This document shows, in pieces, positions 32,822 to 39,298 of a DNA stretch of 64,000 nucleotides. A model generated the notes under the pieces. It was not told where the DNA came from. It did no database searches and saw only the letters and a program-made list of their open reading frames with translations. The DNA lies in contig CAZBRO010000021.1 in NCBI GenBank assembly GCA_964494505.1, forward strand, positions 31,123 to 95,122, given 5' to 3'. Every line of letters begins with the position of its first letter. The first letter of the stretch is position 1. The position numbers and the translations under genes are program-made. Source of the stretch: CAIYRG01 sp964494505 (GTDB lineage Bacteria; Pseudomonadota; Alphaproteobacteria; Micropepsales; Micropepsaceae).

Positions 32822-33337
32822 ATGAGCATCAGCACCAGCAAGGGCCAGGCTTTGGCTGGCATTTCCGATGCGGCCCCCGCGCTCTTCGCGGGAAGCGTCA
32901 GTGCGGCCCTGCTTTTGGGTGCTTTCGGCTCCCAATATTTGGGCGGATTGGCCCCTTGCGAGATGTGCATCTGGCAGCGCTGGCCGCACGGCGCGGCGGT
33001 CCTTTTCGGCCTGATCGGCGGGTGGCTTGTCGCCCGGCGCGTATTGCCTGCCGAATTGGCGCGCGCGCTTGCCATCCTCGCCATTCTCGGGCTCGTCATT
33101 TCCGGGGCGATCGGGGTTTTTCACGCCGGCGTGGAATGGAAACTGTGGCCCGGACCGTCGGAATGCACAGGCATCGGTTATGTCCCCGGACGCGACGATT
33201 TCAAGCCGCTACAGATCGTGCGCTGCGACGAAGCGCAATGGCGCCTGCTTGGGATTTCGCTCGCCGGATACAACGCGGTGTTCTCGCTGGGGGCCGCGGC
33301 ACTCGCCTATCTCATGCTCAAGCGGGCGCGGGCCTAG
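32822..33337 (+). CDS. dsbB: Disulfide bond formation protein DsbB
   Basis: 171 residues with four membrane helices. The first periplasmic loop has the redox pair C46-E-M-C49 (APCEMCIWQRWPH), and the second has a Cys pair in GPSECTG and QIVRCDEAQW. This is the standard DsbB layout for reoxidising DsbA and passing electrons to quinone. No dsbA is nearby. It is followed 9 bp later by coq7, a ubiquinone-synthesis gene, and a GNAT gene, giving a likely three-gene operon. Confidence 0.95.
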   Translation: MSISTSKGQALAGISDAAPALFAGSVSAALLLGAFGSQYLGGLAPCEMCIWQRWPHGAAVLFGLIGGWLVARRVLPAELARALAILAILGLVISGAIGVFHAGVEWKLWPGPSECTGIGYVPGRDDFKPLQIVRCDEAQWRLLGISLAGYNAVFSLGAAALAYLMLKRARA

Positions 33338-33346
33338 GGAGACCTC

Positions 33347-33919
33347 ATGACGGCCGCGCGCGGAAATCGCCCAGCCCTTCCCGGGACGCAAAAACCCGAA
33401 TCCGGCGACATCGAAGCGATGATCCGGGTGGATCATGCCGGTGAATTCGGGGCCCTGCGCATCTATCAGGGCCAGCTCGCGGTGCTGTCGCGGCTTTCCC
33501 GCGCCGATGACGATGTCGAAGCCATCCGCGCCATGCGGGCGCAGGAGCAAACCCATTTCGATGTCTTCGACCGCATGATCAAGGACAAGGGGTTGCGCCC
33601 GACCGCGCTGGAGCCGGTCTGGCATGCGGCGGGATTTGCGCTGGGTGCGGCAACGGCCCTCCTCGGCCAAAAGGCGGCCATGGCTTGCACGGTGGCGGTC
33701 GAAGACGTGATCGACGAGCACTACTCCAGGCAGATGGAGCGCCTTGGCACGCAGGAGCCGGCGTTGAAGGACGCGATCGCCGAATTCCGCGCCGACGAAA
33801 GCGCCCATCGCACCGAAGCACTCGAACGCGGCGCAACGGAAGCGCCCGCTTATGGGTTGTTGTCGGCGGCGATCCGATTCTCCTGCCGCGTCGCCATCGC
33901 TTTGTCGGAGCGGCTATGA
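33347..33919 (+). CDS. coq7: Demethoxyubiquinone hydroxylase Coq7/UbiM-type di-iron enzyme
   Basis: 190 residues. Coq7 motifs: MIRVDHAGEFGALRIYQGQL (Glu), MRAQEQTHFDVFDRMI (ExxH), VEDVIDEHYSRQME and FRADESAHRTEALERGA (second ExxH). These are the glutamates and histidines of the carboxylate-bridged di-iron site. It hydroxylates the penultimate ubiquinone intermediate. The start ATG follows GGGAGACCTC. It sits between dsbB and a GNAT gene whose ATG overlaps its stop. Typical of Alphaproteobacteria. Confidence 0.95.
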   Translation: MTAARGNRPALPGTQKPESGDIEAMIRVDHAGEFGALRIYQGQLAVLSRLSRADDDVEAIRAMRAQEQTHFDVFDRMIKDKGLRPTALEPVWHAAGFALGAATALLGQKAAMACTVAVEDVIDEHYSRQMERLGTQEPALKDAIAEFRADESAHRTEALERGATEAPAYGLLSAAIRFSCRVAIALSERL

Positions 33920-34560
33920 ACGCGCACCTTCAGGCGCCGATCCGGCGCGCCACGCCCGCCGATGTGCCCCGCATCGCGCGGCTGTTCGCGGCCGCCTTCG
34001 CGCGCGATCCGGTATTCGATTGGCTCGCGCGTGCCGGGCGCGGACGGCAGCCCGCGCTGCAGCGCTTCTTTGGCTGGATCGTGGAGACCCGCACGCTACC
34101 CCATGGCGAAACCTGGATCACGGCCGATGGTCACGGCGCGGCGGCCTGGATTCCGCCTTATGCTCAGGGGCCGGCGGGGTGGGTCGATGAGATCCGCATG
34201 CTGCCGGCAATTTTGCGGCTCACGGGGCTCAAGAGGCTGCCGCGGGGGGCGGCCATGGCAGCGGCCATGGAGCAGGCTCATCCGGACGCACCCTATTTCT
34301 ATCTCGCTTTCATCGGGGTCAGCCCGCGCATGCAGGGCATGGGCCTGGGCTCGGCGCTGCTCAGCCAGACGCTCGGCCGCACCGATGCAGCGGGACGCAG
34401 CGCCTATCTCGAAAATTCCAATCCGCGGAATCTGAAACTCTATGCGCGCGCGGGCTTCACGGTGATGCGCGAGATAAGGGCACGCGCCGATGCGCCGCCG
34501 GTCTATGCGATGAAAAGGCCGGCCAAAGCCCGTCAAGGCTCCAGCACGATGTCCCAGTAG
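33916..34560 (+). CDS. GNAT family N-acetyltransferase
   Basis: 214 residues. N-terminal IRRATPADVPRIARLFAAAF, then YLAFIGVSPRMQGMGLGSALLSQTL (the acetyl-CoA pyrophosphate loop) and AYLENSNPRNLKLYARAGFTVMREI. Substrate unknown. The ATG overlaps the coq7 stop (ATGA), so it is translationally coupled. The last 28 bases overlap the 3' end of the convergent HNH gene. Confidence 0.9.
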   Translation: MNAHLQAPIRRATPADVPRIARLFAAAFARDPVFDWLARAGRGRQPALQRFFGWIVETRTLPHGETWITADGHGAAAWIPPYAQGPAGWVDEIRMLPAILRLTGLKRLPRGAAMAAAMEQAHPDAPYFYLAFIGVSPRMQGMGLGSALLSQTLGRTDAAGRSAYLENSNPRNLKLYARAGFTVMREIRARADAPPVYAMKRPAKARQGSSTMSQ

Positions 34561-35201
34561 AGATAGTCCGCCCAGGACTGGTGCAGATAATTGGGCGGGA
34601 ACATGCGGCCGTTGTTCTGCAACTCGGCGACGGTCGGCTTGTGCGGGGCGATGCGGGGATGCATGCCGGCCCGATGCGGCAGCTGCCCACCCTTCATCAG
34701 ATTGCAGCCGGCACAGGCCGCCACCACGTTGTCCCAGGTGGTGCGTCCGCCGCGCGAACGCGGAATGACGTGGTCAAAGGTCAGGTCGTCCTTGCAGCCG
34801 CAATATTGGCACTGGAAACGGTCGCGCAGGAAAACATTGAACCGCGTGAAGGCCGGGTTGCGCGTCGGCTTCACATAGGTCTTGAGCGAAACCACCGAAG
34901 GCAGCCGCATCTGGAAATTGGCCGAGCGCACGGTGCGTTCATATTCGGCCACGATGTTCACGCGGTCCAGGAACACCGCTTTGATGGTGTCCTGCCAGGA
35001 CCAGAGCGATAGCGGAAAATAGCTCAGCGGGCGGTAATCCGCGTTGAGCACGAGGGCCGGGCAGTTGTCGGGGACCCGCTCGGCGGCTAGCACGACACGA
35101 TATCCGTACTGAAGGTCTTGCTCCTTTGTTAGGCGCTGAAACCTCAAACCCGACGGAACATAGCCATAATGGCGCGGTCCCGCCAACCCCTGGGTCAGCA
35201 T
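34533..35201 (-). CDS. HNH endonuclease family protein
   Basis: 222 residues. N-terminal region with ALVLNADYRPLSYFPLSLWSWQDTIKAVFLDRVNIV, then a zinc-braced HNH domain: FQCQYCGCKDDLTFDHVIPRSRGGRTTWDNVVAACAGCN, with C-x2-C pairs and the His-Asn-His core. This exact architecture is very widespread in alphaproteobacterial chromosomes and is probably a housekeeping DNA-processing or repair nuclease, not a homing element. ATG 35201 is the first of the frame. Confidence 0.9.
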   Translation of the reverse strand: MLTQGLAGPRHYGYVPSGLRFQRLTKEQDLQYGYRVVLAAERVPDNCPALVLNADYRPLSYFPLSLWSWQDTIKAVFLDRVNIVAEYERTVRSANFQMRLPSVVSLKTYVKPTRNPAFTRFNVFLRDRFQCQYCGCKDDLTFDHVIPRSRGGRTTWDNVVAACAGCNLMKGGQLPHRAGMHPRIAPHKPTVAELQNNGRMFPPNYLHQSWADYLYWDIVLEP

Positions 35202-35240
35202 AAGTGATTCGCGATGACACCGGCATGACGGTGATGGGGC

Positions 35241-35543
35241 TTACGCCTTTGCCAAAGCCACCATCACGCCCTGGTGCTCATCCATGATCTCCCGCCCGGC
35301 TTCGATTTGAACGGCCAGGCCTGAATCCTTTCCCTCGCCCACGAGGCGATATTCCAGAATGTCGCCCGGCTGGCATCGAAGGACAGCGCAGATCTTCTCC
35401 AGCGTCTCAAAACGGATGCCCTTCACCTTGCCCGATTTCAGAAGGGAAAGATTCGCTTCGGTGATTCCGACATATTCGGCCAATTGCTTCGAGCGCATTT
35501 TGCGCTTGGCCAGCATCACGTCGAGATTGACCACGATCGCCAT
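35241..35543 (-). CDS. XRE/Cro-type HTH regulator paired with DUF2975
   Basis: 100 residues. An N-terminal helix-turn-helix (MAIVVNLDVMLAKRKMRSKQLAEYVGITEANLSLLKSGKVKGIRFETLEKICAVLRCQPGDILEYR) is typical of the short Cro-like regulator that accompanies DUF2975 proteins. A C-terminal extension follows. ATG 35543 overlaps the DUF2975 stop by one base (TGATG), so the pair is translationally coupled. Confidence 0.88.
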   Translation of the reverse strand: MAIVVNLDVMLAKRKMRSKQLAEYVGITEANLSLLKSGKVKGIRFETLEKICAVLRCQPGDILEYRLVGEGKDSGLAVQIEAGREIMDEHQGVMVALAKA

Positions 35544-36079
35544 CACACGATGCTCGCGTTCTCTTCGGCGACACGCTTCGCCTCGGCCATGATCCGCGCC
35601 ATGACGTAGGTCGCGCCTGCAACGAACAAGAGCACGAAATCGGCGATGCCAAATCCGAGCGCGCCATGATGGCCCGGATAATCGCGCGTAAGGAAATGGG
35701 AGATGGGTATTTGCGCGACGAAGCTCGTGAGGACATTCAGCGCCAGCGCGATGGCGATCCGATGGAGCGCGGTGAGCGTCGCGCCGGAGAACACGTCCCT
35801 ACCCGCAAAAGACCGAAACAGCCGTGCGAGCGAAACCAGTCCCCACACCGCCATTGCAGTCGGCACCGCGTAACATGCAAGAGCCAGCAGCCGGTCGTTC
35901 AGCGGGACCGCACTGCTCAGGAGTTGCAGCGCTTCAATATCCGACGTGAAGCCATTGGCGCGCATAGCGTCGGGAGTCAGGAATTCTGCCAAGACCAGCG
36001 CCGGCCAAATGACGGCCCCGAAAATCGCAATCCCGGCCAGAATTCGGCTTGTTCTGCTGAGACCCTTCGATGCTCCCAT
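35543..36079 (-). CDS. DUF2975 membrane protein
   Basis: 178 residues with four predicted membrane helices (about 12-34, 65-85, 105-125 and 145-165). Segments VSLARLFRSFAGRDVFSGATLTALHRIAIAL and FGIADFVLLFVAGATYVMARIMAEAKRVAEENASIV fit DUF2975 (YoaS-like). ATG 36079 follows GGGAGG. The family is nearly always coupled to a small XRE regulator, as here; the membrane protein may sequester or signal to the regulator. Confidence 0.85.
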   Translation of the reverse strand: MGASKGLSRTSRILAGIAIFGAVIWPALVLAEFLTPDAMRANGFTSDIEALQLLSSAVPLNDRLLALACYAVPTAMAVWGLVSLARLFRSFAGRDVFSGATLTALHRIAIALALNVLTSFVAQIPISHFLTRDYPGHHGALGFGIADFVLLFVAGATYVMARIMAEAKRVAEENASIV

Positions 36080-36147
36080 ACGTCCCTCCCATGGTGCGGA
36101 GATGGAACTGTAGCACATTATCGCAATACGATAATTAATCTCAGGCG

Positions 36148-36543
36148 CTATCCTGATGGTTCAACGGCAATGTTCCGCCGGATCCATTCTGCAAGGTCGG
36201 CTTCGGGCAAGCTGCCATCCGCAAGAGCAAGAATGGTGAGGACGCATTGCACGTCGTCGGCGGCAAGGGCGTGCCTGTTCAGTGCCAGGAAGAATTCGAG
36301 CACAACCAGCGCTGCACGCTTGTTGCCATCGACGAAGGGGTGATTCCCGGCGATGCCGAACGTATAGGCGGCAGCCAGGGCCGCGACGTCGGGATCGCCA
36401 TAGGCTGCGAGATTTTGCGGCCGCGCGAGTGCCGATTCGAGCAAGCCTCGGTCCCGAATGCCGTCGGCCCCTCCATGCTCGCTCAATTGCATTTCATGAA
36501 TGGCAAGGACGTCTCGGGTTTCGACCCAGACCCATTCGTTCAC
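36148..36543 (-). CDS. doc: Doc/Fic-type toxin of a type II toxin-antitoxin pair
   Basis: 131 residues, the usual Doc length. The Fic-like loop HPFVDGNKRAA (68-78) keeps His 68, Asp and the NKR of Doc (HxFxDGNKR), so phosphotransferase activity against EF-Tu is expected from the family. The N-terminal VWVETRDVLAIHEMQLSEHGG and GIRDRGLLESALARPQ are standard. It overlaps the AbrB-type antitoxin by four bases. Confidence 0.92.
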   Translation of the reverse strand: MNEWVWVETRDVLAIHEMQLSEHGGADGIRDRGLLESALARPQNLAAYGDPDVAALAAAYTFGIAGNHPFVDGNKRAALVVLEFFLALNRHALAADDVQCVLTILALADGSLPEADLAEWIRRNIAVEPSG

Positions 36544-36767
36544 TTCGCCAGCTCACGCAAAGCATTCCGCCGCTTCTTCATGATCTTGCGTGCGATTTCC
36601 ATGCGTTCCTCGAACGCAGGGTCGTTTGCCGTGATTCGGAATCCGTCAGGGGCATCCGTCAGGATCAACGTGTCGCCCTTCTCCACTTTCAATGTCGCGA
36701 GCGCCTCTTTCGGCAGGATCACGCCCAGCGAATTGCCGATCTGCGTTACCTTGAGCTGGATGCTCAT
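36540..36767 (-). CDS. AbrB/MazE-type antitoxin
   Basis: 75 residues. N-terminal swapped-hairpin DNA-binding domain (LKVTQIGNSLGVILPKEALATLKVEKGDTLIL), then a C-terminal tail likely to bind and neutralise the Doc toxin. Gene order antitoxin-toxin with a 4-bp overlap is typical. Two GTTATAAC palindromes upstream are its probable operator. Confidence 0.92.
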   Translation of the reverse strand: MSIQLKVTQIGNSLGVILPKEALATLKVEKGDTLILTDAPDGFRITANDPAFEERMEIARKIMKKRRNALRELAK

Positions 36768-36789
36768 TGGCGTCTCCGTTTATACAGAC

Positions 36790-36811
36790 GTTATAACGAG
36801 ACTGTTATAAC
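36790..36811. promoter_or_regulatory. Double-palindrome operator of the AbrB-Doc operon
   Basis: The perfect palindrome GTTATAAC occurs at 36790-36797 and again at 36804-36811, 14 bp apart centre to centre. Both lie 23-44 bp upstream of the antitoxin start, and each also contains a TATAAC that could serve as -10. This fits autoregulation by the AbrB-type antitoxin. Confidence 0.6.
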
Positions 36812-36880
36812 GAACGTATTAACCCATGGTCAAGCGGCGGATCGACCCTCACCTTCCCGTTTTCAGCAGAGACAGACCGG

Positions 36881-37189
36881 TTATTCCGGCGCGAGCGTGA
36901 CCTTGATCCCATCCGTCGTGGCGTTGACCGGGAGCTGGCAGGAAAGCCGCGAGTTGGGTTCGACGGCGAGCGCCATGTCGAGCATATCGGTCTCTTCCGG
37001 CGAAGGCGGCTTCAGCTTCTCGTACCAGCCATCCTCGACATAGACGTGGCAGGTGGCGCAAGCGCAGGCCCCGCCGCATTCGGCCCTGATGGGAAGCCCC
37101 GCGTCGCGCAGCGCCTCCATCACCGTCCAGCCGTCATGGCCTTCGACGATATGCTCCACGCCGTTGCGGTCGATAGCGATGATCTTCAT
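36881..37189 (-). CDS. fdx: 2Fe-2S ferredoxin (adrenodoxin type)
   Basis: 102 residues. Cluster ligands C38-x5-C44-x2-C47 with C83 (CGGACACATCHVYV and SRLSCQL) are typical of vertebrate-type/ISC ferredoxins. Segments VEDGWYEKLKPPSPEETDML and KVTLAPE are standard. It probably donates electrons to oxygenases or Fe-S assembly. Downstream of a type II ferredoxin reductase on the same strand, a likely redox partner; two hairpin repeats lie between them. Confidence 0.94.
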   Translation of the reverse strand: MKIIAIDRNGVEHIVEGHDGWTVMEALRDAGLPIRAECGGACACATCHVYVEDGWYEKLKPPSPEETDMLDMALAVEPNSRLSCQLPVNATTDGIKVTLAPE

Positions 37190-37208
37190 GGGCTTTGTGC
37201 CGCGAACT

Positions 37209-37234
37209 CATGCTTCGACTGGCTCAGCATGAGG
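37209..37234. repeat. CTTCGAC-GCTCAG hairpin repeat (copy 1)
   Basis: CATGCTTCGACTGGCTCAGCATGAGG: the ends CATGCT and AGCATG pair around TCGACTGGCTC. It belongs to a dispersed family common in alphaproteobacteria and lies inverted to copy 2. Confidence 0.75.
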
Positions 37235-37249
37235 AGTGGTGGGAACATG

Positions 37250-37279
37250 CCTCATCCTGAGCTTGTCGAAGGAAGAGGC
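37250..37279. repeat. CTTCGAC-GCTCAG hairpin repeat (copy 2)
   Basis: CCTCATCCTGAGCTTGTCGA, then AGGAAGAGG, an imperfect palindrome. It lies 9 bp from the stop of the reductase gene and probably acts as its terminator or 3' stabiliser. Confidence 0.75.
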
Positions 37280-37288
37280 AAGCGTGCG

Positions 37289-38347
37289 TTATGCCACGCC
37301 AAGCTTCTTCTGCAAGGACGAGGAGGAGGTCGTGTACTGGAAACGCAGCTTCTCGTTGGGCTTGACGATGTGGAATGCCGCCTGCGCCATCAGCGCCGCC
37401 TCGTGGAAGCCCGACAGGATCAGCTTCAGCTTGCCGGGATAGGCATTGATGTCGCCGATGGCGAAAATGCCGGGCGTCGAGCTTTCGAATTTCGCGGTGT
37501 CCACGGGAATCAGGTTCTCGTGCAGGTTCAGCCCGAAATCGGCGATCGGCCCGAGCTTGATGGTGAGCCCGAAGAAGGGAAGGAAGGCGTTGGCCTCGTG
37601 CCGCCACTCCTTCTTGTCGGGACTCTGAAGCGTCACCGCTTCGAGCGCGCCATTCGTGCCGTGCAGCGCCTTCACGCTTGCGACCTGGAAGTCGATTTTT
37701 CCCTCGGCCTGAAGCTCGCGCATGCGGTTGACGCTGTGGGCCGCAGCGCGGAAGCCGTCGCGGTGATGCACCAGCGTCAGCCGCCGCGCCACCGGGGCCA
37801 GATTGAGGGTCCAATCGAGCGCCGAATCTCCGCCGCCGGCGATCAGCACATCCTTGCCCCGGAACTGCTCGATCCGGCGCACGGCATAGAAGACCGATTT
37901 TCCCTCATAGGCTTCGATGCCCGGGACGGGCGGGCGCTTGGGCACGAAGCTGCCGCCGCCGGCCGCAATCACCAGCACGGGCGCGCGCAAGATTGTGCCG
38001 GCATCGGTGGTAAGCTCCCACCGCCCGTCGGGAAGCCGGACAAGCCCGCTCGCCATCTCGCCGAAATGGAAATTGGCGTGGAACGGCTTGATCTGCTCCA
38101 TCAGCCGCTCGGTCAGTTCCTGGCCGGTGACGATGGGAATACCGGGAATGTCGTAGATCGGCTTTTCCGGATAGAGCTCGGTGCACTGGCCGCCCGCCCG
38201 GTCGAGGATGTCGACCAGATGGCATTTGAGGTCGAGGAGCCCCAGCTCGAACACCGCGAACAGGCCAACCGGCCCCGCGCCAATGATCACCACATCGGTT
38301 TCGACTGCAGCCGTTCCGGCCTCAGAAATCGTGCTCATATCGTTCAT
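37289..38347 (-). CDS. Ferredoxin/flavodoxin--NADP+ reductase, TrxB-like type II
   Basis: 352 residues. FAD site VVIIGAGPVGLFAVFELGLL, GGQCTELYPEKPIYDIPGIP (the CTELYPEK signature without the TrxB CxxC), NADP site VLIAGGGDSALDWTLNLA and the ending GIFAIGDINAYPGKLKLILSGFHEAALMAQAA. This is the YumC/Fnr type homodimer. It likely reduces the ferredoxin encoded 99 bp downstream. ATG 38347 is preferred; ATG 38338 is possible. Confidence 0.93.
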   Translation of the reverse strand: MNDMSTISEAGTAAVETDVVIIGAGPVGLFAVFELGLLDLKCHLVDILDRAGGQCTELYPEKPIYDIPGIPIVTGQELTERLMEQIKPFHANFHFGEMASGLVRLPDGRWELTTDAGTILRAPVLVIAAGGGSFVPKRPPVPGIEAYEGKSVFYAVRRIEQFRGKDVLIAGGGDSALDWTLNLAPVARRLTLVHHRDGFRAAAHSVNRMRELQAEGKIDFQVASVKALHGTNGALEAVTLQSPDKKEWRHEANAFLPFFGLTIKLGPIADFGLNLHENLIPVDTAKFESSTPGIFAIGDINAYPGKLKLILSGFHEAALMAQAAFHIVKPNEKLRFQYTTSSSSLQKKLGVA

Positions 38348-38443
38348 TTTACAGACATTTACTGTGAGAAAAAAGAAAGTAGCGCAGTTATATGTAAAAA
38401 AGAACCGGGCCGCAATCGGCAATATGAACGGACGAAAGGGAGT

Positions 38444-38797
38444 TCAGGCCGGCTGGTTCAGGATTTCGGCGATAAAGGCCGTGACGGCGGCCGATTGCCG
38501 CTTCAACCGCTCCAAAGCCGCGACGGCGGCAGTCCGGTCGGCCGCAGCCTGTTCCGCCTCGGCTGCCGCATCGCCAAGCGCAAACGCGCCGATTCCGCGC
38601 GAAGCCCCTTTGAGCGTATGGGTGATCTCGCGCCAAAGCTTGGCATCGGCCGGCCCCGCGCCGAGGGCTTCGAGCCGTCCCAACATCTCGCTGGCCTGGC
38701 CCTCGAACAGACGCAGAATCTCGGCGTTCAGGGCGGGGTCCCCGCCGGTGTAGCGGTCGAGATGGTCGAGGTCTATCGCGCGGCCGGGCTCGGTCAT
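38444..38797 (-). CDS. Orphan histidine phosphotransfer (Hpt) domain protein
   Basis: 117 residues, four-helix Hpt with the phospho-accepting His in HTLKGASRGIGAFAL. N-terminal DLDHLDRYTGGDPALNAEILRLFEGQA is typical. It may relay phosphate between a hybrid kinase and a response regulator, comparable in role to ChpT or ShpA but not obviously orthologous. ATG 38809 is an alternative start. A hybrid kinase with a receiver is encoded at 60503-62146. Confidence 0.88.
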   Translation of the reverse strand: MTEPGRAIDLDHLDRYTGGDPALNAEILRLFEGQASEMLGRLEALGAGPADAKLWREITHTLKGASRGIGAFALGDAAAEAEQAAADRTAAVAALERLKRQSAAVTAFIAEILNQPA

Positions 38798-38833
38798 GGT
38801 GCCTATCATGGCCGGACAATTCTGGATGCAGGC

Positions 38834-39142
38834 TTAACGCCCCTCTTCCTCCGGCTCGCCCAGCACACGGCGTCCCGCTGCCGTCAGCTTGCAGATCAGC
38901 CAATCGGGCTTCATCGGGTTGCCGAACCAGGGCTCGGCCCAGCCATGAGCGATGCAAGCCTTGACCAAGGCGGGATGCACATGCTGGCCGTGCTCGTCGA
39001 ACAGCGGCAGCTTGCCGCCGGCCTGGGTAAGCCCGCGTTTGAGATAACGGCGCTGTGCCGGATTGGGCCGTCCGCCTACGGAGGAAAATTCGGCGGCGGC
39101 CGCTTCGGCAGTGCTGCCGTTTCCGTCGGTGCTTTCGCCCAT
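38834..39142 (-). CDS. Small conserved hypothetical protein
   Basis: 102 residues. A low-complexity N-terminus (Gly/Ser/Ala/Glu) precedes a compact core NPAQRRYLKRGLTQAGGKLPLFDEHGQHV, ACIAHGWAEPWFGNPMKPDW and LICKLTAAGRRVL, which looks like a winged-helix-sized domain. I recall similar uncharacterised alphaproteobacterial proteins. A 49-codon frame with a strong ribosome site overlaps its 5' end in another phase (39076-39225); see the findings. It precedes the Hpt gene by 36 bp. Confidence 0.65.
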   Translation of the reverse strand: MGESTDGNGSTAEAAAAEFSSVGGRPNPAQRRYLKRGLTQAGGKLPLFDEHGQHVHPALVKACIAHGWAEPWFGNPMKPDWLICKLTAAGRRVLGEPEEEGR

Positions 39143-39225
39143 TGCCCCCGCCCGCGCGCGCCAAGCATTTTCGATTGCGCTCGACGATAGAACTCCTGTT
39201 CAATGCCGTCGAGGAAATCGTTCAC
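39076..39225 (-). CDS. 49-residue ORF with strong ribosome site overlapping the next gene
   Basis: GTG at 39225 is preceded by TAAGGAG with good spacing. The frame reads MNDFLDGIEQEFYRRAQSK and ends at a TAG inside the 38834-39142 gene, in a different phase. The N-terminus looks more protein-like than the N-terminus of the overlapping gene. It could be a separate small protein, a translational coupler, or the true N-terminus of the downstream gene split by a frameshift. Confidence 0.4.
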   Translation of the reverse strand: MNDFLDGIEQEFYRRAQSKMLGARGRGQWAKAPTETAALPKRPPPNFPP

Positions 39226-39298
39226 GCTTTCTCCTTAAAAGAAGCGCACGCAGCAATCGGGCCGGGCTCGCCCGGCTCGCGGCAACGGGATCGGACCG

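Noticed and set aside
34533..35201. HNH protein as homing endonuclease or restriction enzyme
   Set aside because: It matches a widespread chromosomal HNH family with no methyltransferase or intron or intein context.
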